The notes beneath the pieces were generated by a model that had not been told where the DNA came from, made no database searches, and saw only the letters and a list, made by a program, of their open reading frames with translations. The position numbers were made by a program, and so were the translations under genes. From an uncultured Lachnospiraceae bacterium (GTDB lineage Bacteria > Bacillota > Clostridia > Lachnospirales > Lachnospiraceae), in NCBI GenBank assembly GCA_946407725.1, contig CAMJPM010000003.1, positions 1-64,000 on the forward strand: 64,000 bases of DNA, read 5' to 3'. Each line of letters starts with the position of its first letter. The first letter of the stretch is position 1. Shown here piece by piece: positions 10,701 to 19,213 of this stretch.

Positions 10701-11821
10701 AAAAGGGAGAAGTATTTACTGTGGAGAGATTTTCTGCAGTGAAAGGATTTAAGCCGGAGGTGGTTTATGTATCGGAGGATTTTATTCTTGGAGAGGCGGC
10801 GGCAGATGAGTTTGATAAAAGCTTTCTGTCCGGCTGTGGTGTGAAAAACGGTATTTATATAACGGGAGCCCATGAAACGAAAAGCGAGGGCGGTATCGAA
10901 TATATCACCGCAGATAACTATTTTCTGGACTATGCCTATCCTGAGGAGGGCTTTAAGCCCTGTGAAAAGAAGATATATGATACTGCGGTATATTATCCTG
11001 TGACGGTGTCCGGATACGGAAGGGTATATTTCTGGGGGCTTACAAAAGACGGTTTTGTCTTAAGCTATACTGAAGCTGATACCCTTCCCCATTACGGCGA
11101 CAGGCCGGTAAAAGAGGACAAGGCCGTAAGGAATGCGGACGGAAGCTGGAATTACGACAGCGCCCAGAAAGCAGCTCTTGACCTCAATATGCGTCCTCTT
11201 CAGAAACTCACCATCGAAGGAGCAGAGCTGGAAATGAGCCTGTGCGCAAGAGAGGCCGTTGTTTATAGTGGTGACAGGAAGACTCTCACGGCTTCCATTC
11301 TGGATAAGGACAGGTCTGTGATAAAGGTGAACGGATCAGAGATAAAGATAAAGAAAGTTACTTTAAAAAATCCGAAAAAGGCCTGTGTGAGCGAAAACTC
11401 CATTTTCCGGGAGACCATCGGAAAGGAAAACCTTTCAGTTTATGATTCCTTTAAGGATAATAAGAAGCCCGGATACTATCCGGTATTTGACACTAAGGGT
11501 CTTTCCGGAGACACAAAGAAGGCAGTAAAGAAAGCAAACAAATATTTTAAGAAGAATATGATACCCATAGATATCCTGCCTTTTACCCTGACCGGCAGCA
11601 ACGTGAAGGTGGATAAGTATGACAAAAACAAGGGAATCGTGAAGAAGGCCGGCGTTACCGATGAGAACGGCAATACCGCAAAGATTAAATACAACGCCTC
11701 CGGAAAGAAGGACTTTACTTCCAAAACGGAGGAGAGTATTGTGACCATTACGGGAACAAATAACTATGACGGACAGGTCAGATATGATCCGGATTCGGGG
11801 AAGATTTCCCCGGTGCTGTGA
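7727..11821 (+). CDS. Large secreted S8 subtilisin-like serine protease with long C-terminal extension (1364 aa)
   Basis: Asp 'VAVIDSGVDYNHEDL', His 'NGHGTHCAGIIAA', Ser 'YKGTSMATPAVAGEVA'; N-terminal signal-like TM. Confidence 0.9.
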   Translation: MTGFGMYKKLFLSVKSIAVLTAASLLLTAFHPLNLRKMPEIEPLTEGEYVPGEAIICLDPDIIDAQKTAKQSAGIFSEAPDVICEDLMDVSGAAADLKEEGNASLKGTGDGKTVLKLVKSDTLSTEELIGLYSGKNGVFFAEPNYIYRIDDNTEEPVILTSDTDAETPDFTDMQYEFRSDAGGIDVPRWNDPDNKNAEGTVVAVIDSGVDYNHEDLSGVMWDDGLKYPELVKLGGGRYGIFTSTDHYEGNNIMDPKSEDPMDWSNNGHGTHCAGIIAAQWDKKGISGAANGARIMAVKATCDDEGSFYLSDLMEGYNYVSVAKDLEVNIVAVNMSYANNVYSFASMIAVKELGEKGIVCCNAASNESLDNDISNRLGSTLLSVPEAIVVGAGDENEAVCDFSDYGVRTTHIFAPGYNIMSTVPGFIKGVINNKDYSRPSLDSKGHELYDDFSSGPEEFSYEANSGNGSKTDISEGLLKVKDITLGTDDFVTSETIRDDKPKTEDPGTVLFTLSVNSVLKTLPEGKRYNFIIKTRTLEKGVWELFCYVRKKDKGWERINKYGENITEGDYTYCVYPFEKMDSADLEALTIRPYLIGDKTTLKEIEIGEIWITDEEYNYTAYKGTSMATPAVAGEVAVLAAVKEWKNDSAAKRAARVLAGAKTVENYKDFCITGGMANVRNSLDEEKYTPVISSICAGTEGLSVKGYFFGDKENTDVEIRQDGRIWAVSKEELYIKEISHSGTDEDRILLNTPEELERNTEVMITVTDRAKEEGRQSFSRFLIPDDPEGILKEGKCYSQIRLNDQVYETLQNICFFDAGALNGDIIFSGINVSYGGDRMFALRDGSFEKICDDISFEGKWAAYNGMLINAESSSGFKLVFYDEGKKIKEIPLKSADEDGEELDEKDFIDLYNDGSDFLMFRSRFDRKFSDPESVVVETLVYSLDPDTGLFSLLGSLHQGYWTSIIETSGIVIAHEEKEGKPNTIYVSGFAEDPEKGEVFTVERFSAVKGFKPEVVYVSEDFILGEAAADEFDKSFLSGCGVKNGIYITGAHETKSEGGIEYITADNYFLDYAYPEEGFKPCEKKIYDTAVYYPVTVSGYGRVYFWGLTKDGFVLSYTEADTLPHYGDRPVKEDKAVRNADGSWNYDSAQKAALDLNMRPLQKLTIEGAELEMSLCAREAVVYSGDRKTLTASILDKDRSVIKVNGSEIKIKKVTLKNPKKACVSENSIFRETIGKENLSVYDSFKDNKKPGYYPVFDTKGLSGDTKKAVKKANKYFKKNMIPIDILPFTLTGSNVKVDKYDKNKGIVKKAGVTDENGNTAKIKYNASGKKDFTSKTEESIVTITGTNNYDGQVRYDPDSGKISPVL

Positions 11822-11831
11822 GGTTCTCAGG

Positions 11832-11956
11832 TGCTATTTTGTCATAGATTCTTAGATGCTGTTTTGTCACAGATCTTTGGGAGCTATTTTGTCACAGATC
11901 CTTAGGAGCTGTCTTGTCACAGATCTTTGAGAGTTATTTTGTCACGGATCTTTAGT
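11832..11956. repeat. 25-bp tandem repeat, 5 copies
   Basis: GTCA(C/T) phase marks at 11841, 11866, 11891, 11916 and 11941, exactly 25 bp apart; consensus GCTATTTTGTCACAGATCTTTAGGA. Confidence 0.9.
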
Positions 11957-11961
11957 ATGAA

Positions 11962-11990
11962 AAAAGAGCAGCCGTCAATGGCTGCTCTTT
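11962..11990. terminator. Bidirectional intrinsic terminator
   Basis: AAAAGAGCAGCC-gtcaat-GGCTGCTCTTT. Confidence 0.85.
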
Positions 11991-12016
11991 AAGATTCACA
12001 TATAAACAGGCATAAC

Positions 12017-12214
12017 TCAAAGGTCGAAGTCACCTTTGAAATCCTCATTTATTACGAAATAAACCTTTCCGTTTTCAGGCTGAATGTAAAGGTCAAGTTT
12101 CTTGATGTCAGATTCTTTGTTGCCTGCCTCAACAAACCTGTCTTTTGCAATATCCCTGAGAGCGTCCTTGGTTGTGTCTTTGCCTCCGAACTGGAGTACA
12201 AATGTTTCCTTCAT
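12017..12214 (-). CDS. Small conserved protein, DUF6465-like
   Basis: 65 aa 'MKETFVLQFGGKDTTKDALRDIAKDRF...LDLYIQPENGKVYFVINEDFKGDFDL'; RBS GGAGGACGC upstream of ATG; own terminator. Confidence 0.65.
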   Translation of the reverse strand: MKETFVLQFGGKDTTKDALRDIAKDRFVEAGNKESDIKKLDLYIQPENGKVYFVINEDFKGDFDL

Positions 12215-12368
12215 AATCAGCGTCCTCCTTAAAACCCATTAAATCCTTTTTTTCCTCTGATCTCCTGTGCAGCTTACTGCATCAAAAAATCGTCTTCGCA
12301 AAACATACTGATAATATATCAAAGCGGCATAAAAATCAAGGTTTTTCTTTAAAAACCGTATGGACCGT

Positions 12369-12455
12369 AGGGACGGGGTCATAGGACCCAAAAAAACTGG
12401 GGGACGGAGTCATAGGGCCAAAAAAAATGATCCCCAAACCCCGTCCCCATAGACC
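12369..12455. repeat. G-rich direct/inverted repeat cluster
   Basis: GGGACGGGGTCATAGGACCCAAAAAAA and GGGACGGAGTCATAGGGCCAAAAAAAA 31 bp apart, then inverted TCCCCAAACCCCGTCCCCATAGACC. Confidence 0.6.
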
Positions 12456-12527
12456 AAAACGCCCCGTCCGGATCAGATATCCGGCCGGGGCCTGCATTTG
12501 TCAGATGCCATTCTTTGCGTATTGAGA

Positions 12528-13487
12528 TTATTCGGGGATGATACCATTAGCCTTCAGCAGCTCAAGGTATCTGCTGTTTTCGTCTTTAAGAGTGCTGTTT
12601 TCATTTTTTAGAGTGCTGTTTTCGTCCTTCAGATCTTTGATTTCTTTTCTTGTGGCCTGTACATCATAGAATTCAAAGTCCGCAAACAGTTTTCCCATAT
12701 TTCTGCTCCTTATCTTATCAGTGAAATCCTGAAGCTCTTCCTCCGGAACATTAAGCCCACGAAGAATTACTGCAACAACACGGGCGATCACATCAAGCAC
12801 ATCGGCTGGAGCCTTTTTAGCGATCCCTTCCAGATAGTTTTCGGGAAGATTAAGCCTTTTGTACTCCTCGGTGCTTTTAAGCCTGTTTATCAGCATTACA
12901 AGAGACAGCTCATTGTCTTTACTGAGTATCTCATCCGGATCCATCCCGCTTAAGTTCACCAAAATGTACTGAAAATCCGGAATGAACTGGCTGAAAGCAT
13001 CATTCAGGAAAATCTTTTCAGACAGTGACCTTACGGCAGTCCAGTCCCTCGTTCCCTCATAATAAACGATAGGAAGTATCGGAGGATACTGAAACCCCTT
13101 GGTTTTTGTGATATTTTTCTGTTTCTTTTCTATCTGTTTTGCATAATCCTCCCAGATATAAACCATATACCTGAGAAGCTGTATAATGACATTATAATCC
13201 ACGTAGGATTTATGTTCAATCAGCGTGATTACAAAAAGCTCCCCCTTTCCGGGAAGTTTTACCCGCTTCACCGTATCCGAATCCCTCTCCTCCGTGAACA
13301 TCGGAATATATCTTGTGGTCACGTCTTCGATGTCCTCCGGTTTCACATCCTTTAGAAGCTCCATACCGGAATAGTCATGCAGCAGCTGGGCACATAGCGT
13401 AGGGTTTCCGAGGATCAGCTTGGCACCACTGTCAGCAACCTCCCTGTTGTTGATCATTTCTTCCTGGTCATTAATATCTTTGTTCAT
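12528..13487 (-). CDS. Rpn/YhgA-like PD-(D/E)XK nuclease ('putative transposase') family protein with C-terminal coiled-coil heptads
   Basis: 'GELFVITLIEHKSYVDYNVIIQLLRYMVYIWEDYAKQ' (E-x-K motif); C-terminus 'KDENSTLKNENSTLKDENSRYLELLK'. Confidence 0.85.
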   Translation of the reverse strand: MNKDINDQEEMINNREVADSGAKLILGNPTLCAQLLHDYSGMELLKDVKPEDIEDVTTRYIPMFTEERDSDTVKRVKLPGKGELFVITLIEHKSYVDYNVIIQLLRYMVYIWEDYAKQIEKKQKNITKTKGFQYPPILPIVYYEGTRDWTAVRSLSEKIFLNDAFSQFIPDFQYILVNLSGMDPDEILSKDNELSLVMLINRLKSTEEYKRLNLPENYLEGIAKKAPADVLDVIARVVAVILRGLNVPEEELQDFTDKIRSRNMGKLFADFEFYDVQATRKEIKDLKDENSTLKNENSTLKDENSRYLELLKANGIIPE

Positions 13488-13689
13488 AAAACTCCTTTCT
13501 GCAGGGCAGGAGCAGACAGGATAACAGACTCCCGGCAGCCAGCGTAAAAATAAAAAAATTAATTAATGGAAAATCCGACGGGAAGAACTCCCGATCAGTT
13601 GTTCTGTGAATCGAACAGGAAAAACATAACAGGTTTTAATGAAAGTTGCAAGAGTGATTTTTGGTTTCGTTGCAGTTTAACGACCTTCC

Positions 13690-13808
13690 GGTACGCTGAA
13701 AGCGTTACACCAAAGTTCAAGAAGAGTGGTTCAGTTGCCTCTGTGAAAGTAAAAATAAACAATAAGGATTACAAGGCAAAGAAGACTGAGTATGATTATA
13801 ATGAGGCT
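13690..13808 (+). pseudogene. Possible remnant of a secreted/Ig-like protein
   Basis: Reads 'SVTPKFKKSGSVASVKVKINNKDYKAKKTEYDYNEASKLYIYA' within ORF 13566-13877, without a convincing full gene context. Confidence 0.3.
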
Positions 13809-14825
13809 TCAAAGCTGTACATCTACGCGTATACCTTCCGGGACAGGGAACTGCATGGCTGGTTCTCCCTGAAATGAAAATGATACAGACGTGGAAGCAC
13901 CTTTGCTGACCATAAGCTTTATCATATCCTTCAGATAATCCATATCAGCTTTAACCATGGACTTTTCCTCATCAAAGCGGTGTTTTCTTTTTAATTCATT
14001 AAAATCATCTTCACTCATATGAGGATTTATGACCTCCATGTTTTCCAGCATTTCCATGGATTCCTCAAGTTCCTTCAGTTCTTCCTCCCCGAATTCCGAT
14101 ATCATCTCATTTAGTTCTGCGGACATCTTATCAGCCGGAGAAAAGCTGCTGTCCTCTGAGCCTTCGGTAATATCACTGATCATGTCTTTCCGGTCTTCAA
14201 AGACCTCATCTTCTTCTTTTATGATCTCGTCTTCTTTTTCGGAAACAAGCGCATTCCTCATATCCTCAGCGGCACTTTCCATATTGTCGGCGTTTTCATC
14301 TGCCTTTATGGTATTCTTGGTCATTTCTTCCAGTTCCAGATGGTGTTTTTTCCTTCTGGCTGCCATTTCCATACGCTTTGCATGGGTTAAGGCTATCTGG
14401 AGTTCCTCCGGGTCACCGCTGCCCGATGATATTTTCCTCTTTATCTCCAGCACCTTTCTTCTGGCTGAAAGGAGAGCCTGTGCCGCGCTTTCCGAGGTCT
14501 TCGCACTCCGGATCTTCATCGCCACTTCTTTATAGCTGTAGTTTACGGGCTTTTCTGTTTCTTTCTTTGTATCACTTTCCTCAGATCCGGACAGATCAGT
14601 GAATCTGTTTCCCTCTGTTTCAAACCATTCTGCCTTTTTGTCAGACTCCTTCAGAGCCCGGAGCATTTCACGGATCCGTTCTTTTTCCTGACTTTTTTGT
14701 GTCCCGGAATCATCCCTGATCCCGGAAAAGCAAGACGCAGCGCTTTTCATCCGGAAACTGCCCGTAAGAGCTGATCCAACGGGGAAGCCTGTGCGCTGCG
14801 GTGAAATACTCAATGTCCATTCCAT
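13809..14825 (-). CDS. Conserved coiled-coil protein of unknown function, Lachnospiraceae type
   Basis: 338 aa, charged helical; 'YSYKEVAMKIRSAKTSESAAQALLSARRKVLEIKRKISSGSGDPEELQIALTHAKRMEMAARRKKHHLELEE'. Confidence 0.65.
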   Translation of the reverse strand: MEWTLSISPQRTGFPVGSALTGSFRMKSAASCFSGIRDDSGTQKSQEKERIREMLRALKESDKKAEWFETEGNRFTDLSGSEESDTKKETEKPVNYSYKEVAMKIRSAKTSESAAQALLSARRKVLEIKRKISSGSGDPEELQIALTHAKRMEMAARRKKHHLELEEMTKNTIKADENADNMESAAEDMRNALVSEKEDEIIKEEDEVFEDRKDMISDITEGSEDSSFSPADKMSAELNEMISEFGEEELKELEESMEMLENMEVINPHMSEDDFNELKRKHRFDEEKSMVKADMDYLKDMIKLMVSKGASTSVSFSFQGEPAMQFPVPEGIRVDVQL

Positions 14826-14963
14826 ACGGATCTACCTCCCTGTAGAATTTCCAAAAATCCTTTTTCAGACAAAACGAGTTTTCTCATATCTTATATCGGT
14901 AAAATAGTGTTTTTTCATAACAGTATTTTTGCTTTTGATTTTGACATTAAGTAAAGAATGTAT

Positions 14964-14992
14964 CTATTCAGAATCCGGAGGGTTCTGAATAG
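14964..14992. repeat. Minimal palindromic copy of the TTCAGAACC repeat family
   Basis: CTATTCAGAATCCGGAGGGTTCTGAATAG, near-perfect 29-bp inverted repeat. Confidence 0.75.
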
Positions 14993-15341
14993 AAACGAAG
15001 GAAAATTGATTGATATGCAGCTGTGTTGGGTTGTTTTGTCGAGGATTTTTGATACGGGTTTTCGGGTGACCTGAAATAGGGATACTAATACATTTTGCTG
15101 CTTTATCCGACGATGCCAGAACCGCTCTGCGGTTCTATATGTTCTGCGGCTTCACCCATTGATGTCAGAGCCGCTTGGCGCTTCTATTCGGCATTACCCA
15201 ATATGCCAATGGGCATATTTTGAAATCGACAATGCTGGACGATAAGATGAGCCTTCCGGCAGATGAGAAAAAAGCCACCGGACAGATAAAGGTGTCTGGG
15301 GGAGAGCGTACAAAAAAGTTCCGCAGTTATTTTAAAAACAA

Positions 15342-15545
15342 GACGGGAAAATGTGACTAAGAAGAGGAAAATGACTCTATTTAGTCACAGAAATGGCGGG
15401 ATAAGAGATTGTCGTGACGGGAAAATGTGACTAAGAAGAGGAAAATGGCTCTATTTAGTCACAGAAATGGTAGGATCAGGGATTGGTATGACAGGGAAAG
15501 TATGACTAAAGAAAGGTAAACTACTGGATTTAGCCACAAAATCGA
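15342..15545. repeat. 74-bp tandem repeat, about 3 copies, each with an internal hairpin
   Basis: GAC(G/A)GGGAAA starts at 15342, 15416 and 15490 (74-bp steps); each has TGTGACTAA...TTTAGTCACA-type arms. Confidence 0.85.
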
Positions 15546-15635
15546 GGTATTGAATGATGGTGTACTGACAGATAAGGAGGAAAAAAGTGTCTGGTTACTT
15601 TAATTGTAACATTTTGTGATATGTGATAAACTATC

Positions 15636-18600
15636 ATGTATATGAGTTCACAGGAAAGCTATCTTGACTCATTACTCAAATCTGTTGAGGAGTCAGAGAA
15701 GAAACTGAATATTGATCCTAATGAAGCCACGTCGTTACCGATAATAGATACTCCGGCGGATTTTGAACCGGTTATAAGAGAGCCTGTTGATAAACCGATA
15801 GATGCTTCCAAAATGATGTCCACTGAGGAGATTGAAGCTATGCTCATCGCCGCAGGGGGACAGAGTGCGCCCACACATGAGGAGGAAACACCGGAGCCGG
15901 AGGTAATACCGGAGCCTGAACCGATGCCGGAAGTGATATCGGAACCTGAGGTGATTCCGGAAGCTGTGGCGGAGCCTGTACCGGAGGTAATACCAGCACC
16001 GGAGCCTGAGATAATACCAGAACCGGAAGTGATCCCAGAGCCGGAACCGGAGATATTACAGGAGCCGGAAGTAATACCGGAGCCGGAACCGGCACCTGAG
16101 CCGGAGCCTGCGCCGACACCTGAAATAGCACCGGTATCAGATGATCCGAATCATGTGATGACGCCGGATGAAATAGCAGCGATGATAGCCGCAGCAGGGG
16201 GCGGTGCGCCTGCAGAAGAGCCAGCGCCCGAACCGGAGATAATACCCGAGCCTGAGCCGGAGCCCGAACCGGAGATATTACCGGAGCCGGAAGCAATATC
16301 AGAGCCGGAACCGGAGATAATACCGGAACCCGAGCCGGAAGTGATACCAGAAACGGAGCCTGAGCCAATGCCTGAAATAACACCGGTATCGGATGATCCG
16401 AATCATGTGATGACACCGGATGAAATAGCAGCGATGATAGCCGCAGCAGGGGGTGGTGCGCCTGTGGAAGAGCCAGCGCCCGAACCGGAGATAATACCCG
16501 AGCCTGAGCCGGAGCCCGAACCGGAGATATTACCGGAGCCGGAAGCAATATCAGAGCCGGAACCGGAGATAATACCGGAACCCGAGCCGGAAGTGATACC
16601 AGAAACGGAGCCTGAGCCAATGCCTGAAATAACACCGGTATCGGATGATCCGAATCATGTGATGACACCGGATGAAATAGCAGCGATGATAGCCGCAGCA
16701 GGGGGAGATGCGCCTGCAGAAGAGCCTGCGCCCGAACCGGAACCGGAGATAGTACCCGAGCCCGAGCCGGAGCCTGATATGACATTTGAACCGATGCCCG
16801 AAATAGCACCGGTATCGGACGATCCGAATCATGTGATGACGCCGGACGAGATAGCAGCGCTGTTGGCTGCGGCAGGGGGAGATGCGCCTGCGGAAGAACC
16901 GGCGCCCGAACCGGAGATAATATCCGAGCCTGTACCGGAGATAGTACCCGAACCCGAGCTGGAACCCGAACCGGCACCCGAAATAGCACCGGTATCGGAC
17001 GATCCGAATCATGTGATGACACCTGACGAGATAGCAGCGCTGTTGGCAGCGGCAGGGGGAGATGCCCCCGCAGAAGAGCCTGCGCCCGAACCCGAACCCG
17101 AACCGGAGATAATTCCCGAGCCTGAACCGGAACCTGAACCGGAGATAGTACCCGAGCCGGAGCCTGCGTCGGAACCTGAAGCAGCACCGGCATCAGATGA
17201 TCCAAATCATATTATGACGCCGGATGAGATAGCAGCGCTTCTTGCAGGCGCAGAGGGTGATACAGCTGCGGAAGAACCGGCCTTGGAAGCAGAAGAGCCT
17301 GTTCCGGAGCTGGAAGCGGAACCTGAGGCAGAACCTTCACCGGAGGCAGAGATTTCCGGGGGAGTGATGTCCCAGGATGAAATAGCGGATCTTCTGGGAG
17401 CCATTCCTGAGCTCGGAGAAGAGACTGCAGGAGAAGCGCCCGGGGGAGAAGCAGGGACTGAGGAAGATCTGCTCTCTGCCATGGCCGCAGCAGATGAAGA
17501 AAAAGACGTAACTGAATTATTGGATGGGCTTCCACAGGATGATGAATTATCTGAGATCAGTGATCTCTTAAAGAAAAACGACAGCAACGAAATGGTAGAT
17601 GACGAGCTGATGAGCATGCTCGGCGTCGGTGAAGAAAAAGACTTTGATAATATGGCGGAAGCTGTTTCTGAGGAGCCTGAGGACAATAAGGAGAAGGAGA
17701 AAGAGAAAAAGAAAAAGAAAAAGAAGGGCGGTCTCTTCGGACTTTTCAAGCGTAAAAAAGATGACGGTGACGAAGAAGACGAAGAAGAAAGCGAAAGCAA
17801 AGGCGGCGGTGAAAAGGGTGCACCTCTGGAAGAAGACGGCATAATCGTAGATGCCATGTCTTTTGAAGGTGAAGAAATTGAGGCTGATCCAAGCGTACTT
17901 TCGGAAATAGAGGAAAGACCTGGACCCAAAAAAGCAGCAAAGAAGGGAGCTGCGGACAAGGGGGAGGAAAAGGAAAAGAAAGAGAAGAAGCCAGGTTTCC
18001 TGCAGAGACTGATGGCGGCTCTTTTCGACAGCCCTGATGATGACGAAGATGAAGAAGGCGGGCATACAGAGGCCACACTGGAGAACATGCAGGTTATCAA
18101 AGAGGCTGAAGCGGAAGAAAAGAAGAAAAAGAAGAAAAAGGAAAAGAAGCCAAAACCGAAGAAAGAGAAAAAGCCAAAGCCGCCAAAACCGAAGAAAGAG
18201 AAGAAACCGGAAGAAGAAGGACCTCCTGAAAAGAAGATCCCCAAAAAGAAGCTAATTGCGGTGTTCATTTTCTTTGCTTCACTGACAGCAATGATCATAT
18301 TCTGTCTGTCAGTATTCCCGAAGGCGGGCTTTATCAAGGAAGGTAAGGAAGAATATCAGAGAGGACAGTACGATGATGCTTTCCGTTCCATGGCCGGAGT
18401 CCGGGAACTGGATGAAGAGAGTCAGCTGATCTTTGACAATACAGTTACGATAATGACTTTGGACAGAAAGTATGAGTCCTTTGAAGATTATGAGAAACAG
18501 GGTAAGAATCTGGAGGCGGTCAACTCCCTGATAGACGGTGTTAAATATTATAATGACCATATAGAAGAGGCGAGAGCAAACGGTATTGACGAACCGCTGA

Positions 18601-19082
18601 CTGCTGAATACAGAATGATCATAGCCAAGCTCAGTGAAGTATTCGGCGTGGGTGAAGAGAGGGCAAACGATCTTTCAAAGATCGCGGACCGCACGACCTA
18701 TACCATTGCCCTGATGGATATTGCAGATCCCGAGTGGAGAGAGAGAGTAAGGCAGGAGATAATAAATGATGAACTGGCATCTCTTGGAGTGGATGTAAGG
18801 AGTAATGCCGAAAAGAACAAAAAGAGGGTTGTGTCCTCTTCAGTAGAGGCATACGACCCGAGAGCGATTCCCGTTGAGCCGGTGGAGACCCCGGAAATAC
18901 CTGAAACGGAAATAAACGGTGAAACAGGTGAAAATCCGGAAACTCCGGAGGGCAATGTTAACGAAGAACCGGGGAACGATGCAGGATCTGAAGACGAAGG
19001 TGACAGTTCCTCAGGAGGCGGAGACCTTCTGTACGAATTCAATGTTTCAAGGCAGAATGACGGCACCTATTCATCCAGATGA
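15636..19082 (+). CDS. Single-pass membrane protein: cytoplasmic Pro-Glu repeat region with multiple FliM-like '[10 protein letters not shown]' peptides, Lys/Glu-rich linkers, TM, extracytoplasmic TPR-like tail
   Basis: Eight EIxxLL-type motifs; TM '[23 protein letters not shown]'; '[20 protein letters not shown]'. Confidence 0.8.
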   Translation: MYMSSQESYLDSLLKSVEESEKKLNIDPNEATSLPIIDTPADFEPVIREPVDKPIDASKMMSTEEIEAMLIAAGGQSAPTHEEETPEPEVIPEPEPMPEVISEPEVIPEAVAEPVPEVIPAPEPEIIPEPEVIPEPEPEILQEPEVIPEPEPAPEPEPAPTPEIAPVSDDPNHVMTPDEIAAMIAAAGGGAPAEEPAPEPEIIPEPEPEPEPEILPEPEAISEPEPEIIPEPEPEVIPETEPEPMPEITPVSDDPNHVMTPDEIAAMIAAAGGGAPVEEPAPEPEIIPEPEPEPEPEILPEPEAISEPEPEIIPEPEPEVIPETEPEPMPEITPVSDDPNHVMTPDEIAAMIAAAGGDAPAEEPAPEPEPEIVPEPEPEPDMTFEPMPEIAPVSDDPNHVMTPDEIAALLAAAGGDAPAEEPAPEPEIISEPVPEIVPEPELEPEPAPEIAPVSDDPNHVMTPDEIAALLAAAGGDAPAEEPAPEPEPEPEIIPEPEPEPEPEIVPEPEPASEPEAAPASDDPNHIMTPDEIAALLAGAEGDTAAEEPALEAEEPVPELEAEPEAEPSPEAEISGGVMSQDEIADLLGAIPELGEETAGEAPGGEAGTEEDLLSAMAAADEEKDVTELLDGLPQDDELSEISDLLKKNDSNEMVDDELMSMLGVGEEKDFDNMAEAVSEEPEDNKEKEKEKKKKKKKGGLFGLFKRKKDDGDEEDEEESESKGGGEKGAPLEEDGIIVDAMSFEGEEIEADPSVLSEIEERPGPKKAAKKGAADKGEEKEKKEKKPGFLQRLMAALFDSPDDDEDEEGGHTEATLENMQVIKEAEAEEKKKKKKKEKKPKPKKEKKPKPPKPKKEKKPEEEGPPEKKIPKKKLIAVFIFFASLTAMIIFCLSVFPKAGFIKEGKEEYQRGQYDDAFRSMAGVRELDEESQLIFDNTVTIMTLDRKYESFEDYEKQGKNLEAVNSLIDGVKYYNDHIEEARANGIDEPLTAEYRMIIAKLSEVFGVGEERANDLSKIADRTTYTIALMDIADPEWRERVRQEIINDELASLGVDVRSNAEKNKKRVVSSSVEAYDPRAIPVEPVETPEIPETEINGETGENPETPEGNVNEEPGNDAGSEDEGDSSSGGGDLLYEFNVSRQNDGTYSSR
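16155..16658 (+). repeat. Two near-identical 252-bp (84-codon) in-frame tandem repeats
   Basis: 16155-16406 and 16407-16658 differ at only a few positions; third unit begins at 16659. Confidence 0.9.
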
Positions 19083-19106
19083 TTCGTAAATAATCAGAAC
19101 CACCTC

Positions 19107-19156
19107 GTCGGGGATTTATCCCACATCAAAGATGTGGAATAAGTCACCGATGAGTC
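19107..19156. repeat. Long imperfect hairpin with CACATC-AAA-GATGTG tip
   Basis: CTCGTCGGGGATTTATCCCACATC AAA GATGTGGAATAAGTCACCGATGAG. Confidence 0.6.
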
Positions 19157-19213
19157 AACGCCGCTATCAAAAGAGACAGATATTGAAAACAGGAAGGAAC
19201 GGCATCAACAAAA

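Noticed and set aside
11832-11956. CRISPR array
   Set aside because: Repeats are contiguous with no spacers and no cas genes in the window.
12528-13487. Active transposon
   Set aside because: Rpn/YhgA-like proteins are called transposases, but no terminal inverted repeats or target duplications are visible.
13566-13877. Intact 103-aa gene
   Set aside because: N-terminal part looks non-coding and the end is antisense to the adjacent gene; at most a fragment.
14029-14535. 168-aa plus-strand Ser-rich ORF
   Set aside because: Antisense of the coiled-coil gene; artefact of Glu/Asp/Lys codons.
15175-15360. 61-aa ORF
   Set aside because: Lies in repeat-rich intergenic DNA and ends in the tandem array; no RBS or family.
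15342-15545. CRISPR array
   Set aside because: The whole 74-bp unit repeats; there are no unique spacers.
15844-17205. 453-aa minus-strand ORF
   Set aside because: Antisense of the Pro-Glu repeat array; low-complexity product created by the repeat, no RBS or family.
17207-18337. 376-aa minus-strand Ser/Phe-rich ORF
   Set aside because: Antisense of Lys/Glu-rich coding sequence; composition artefact.
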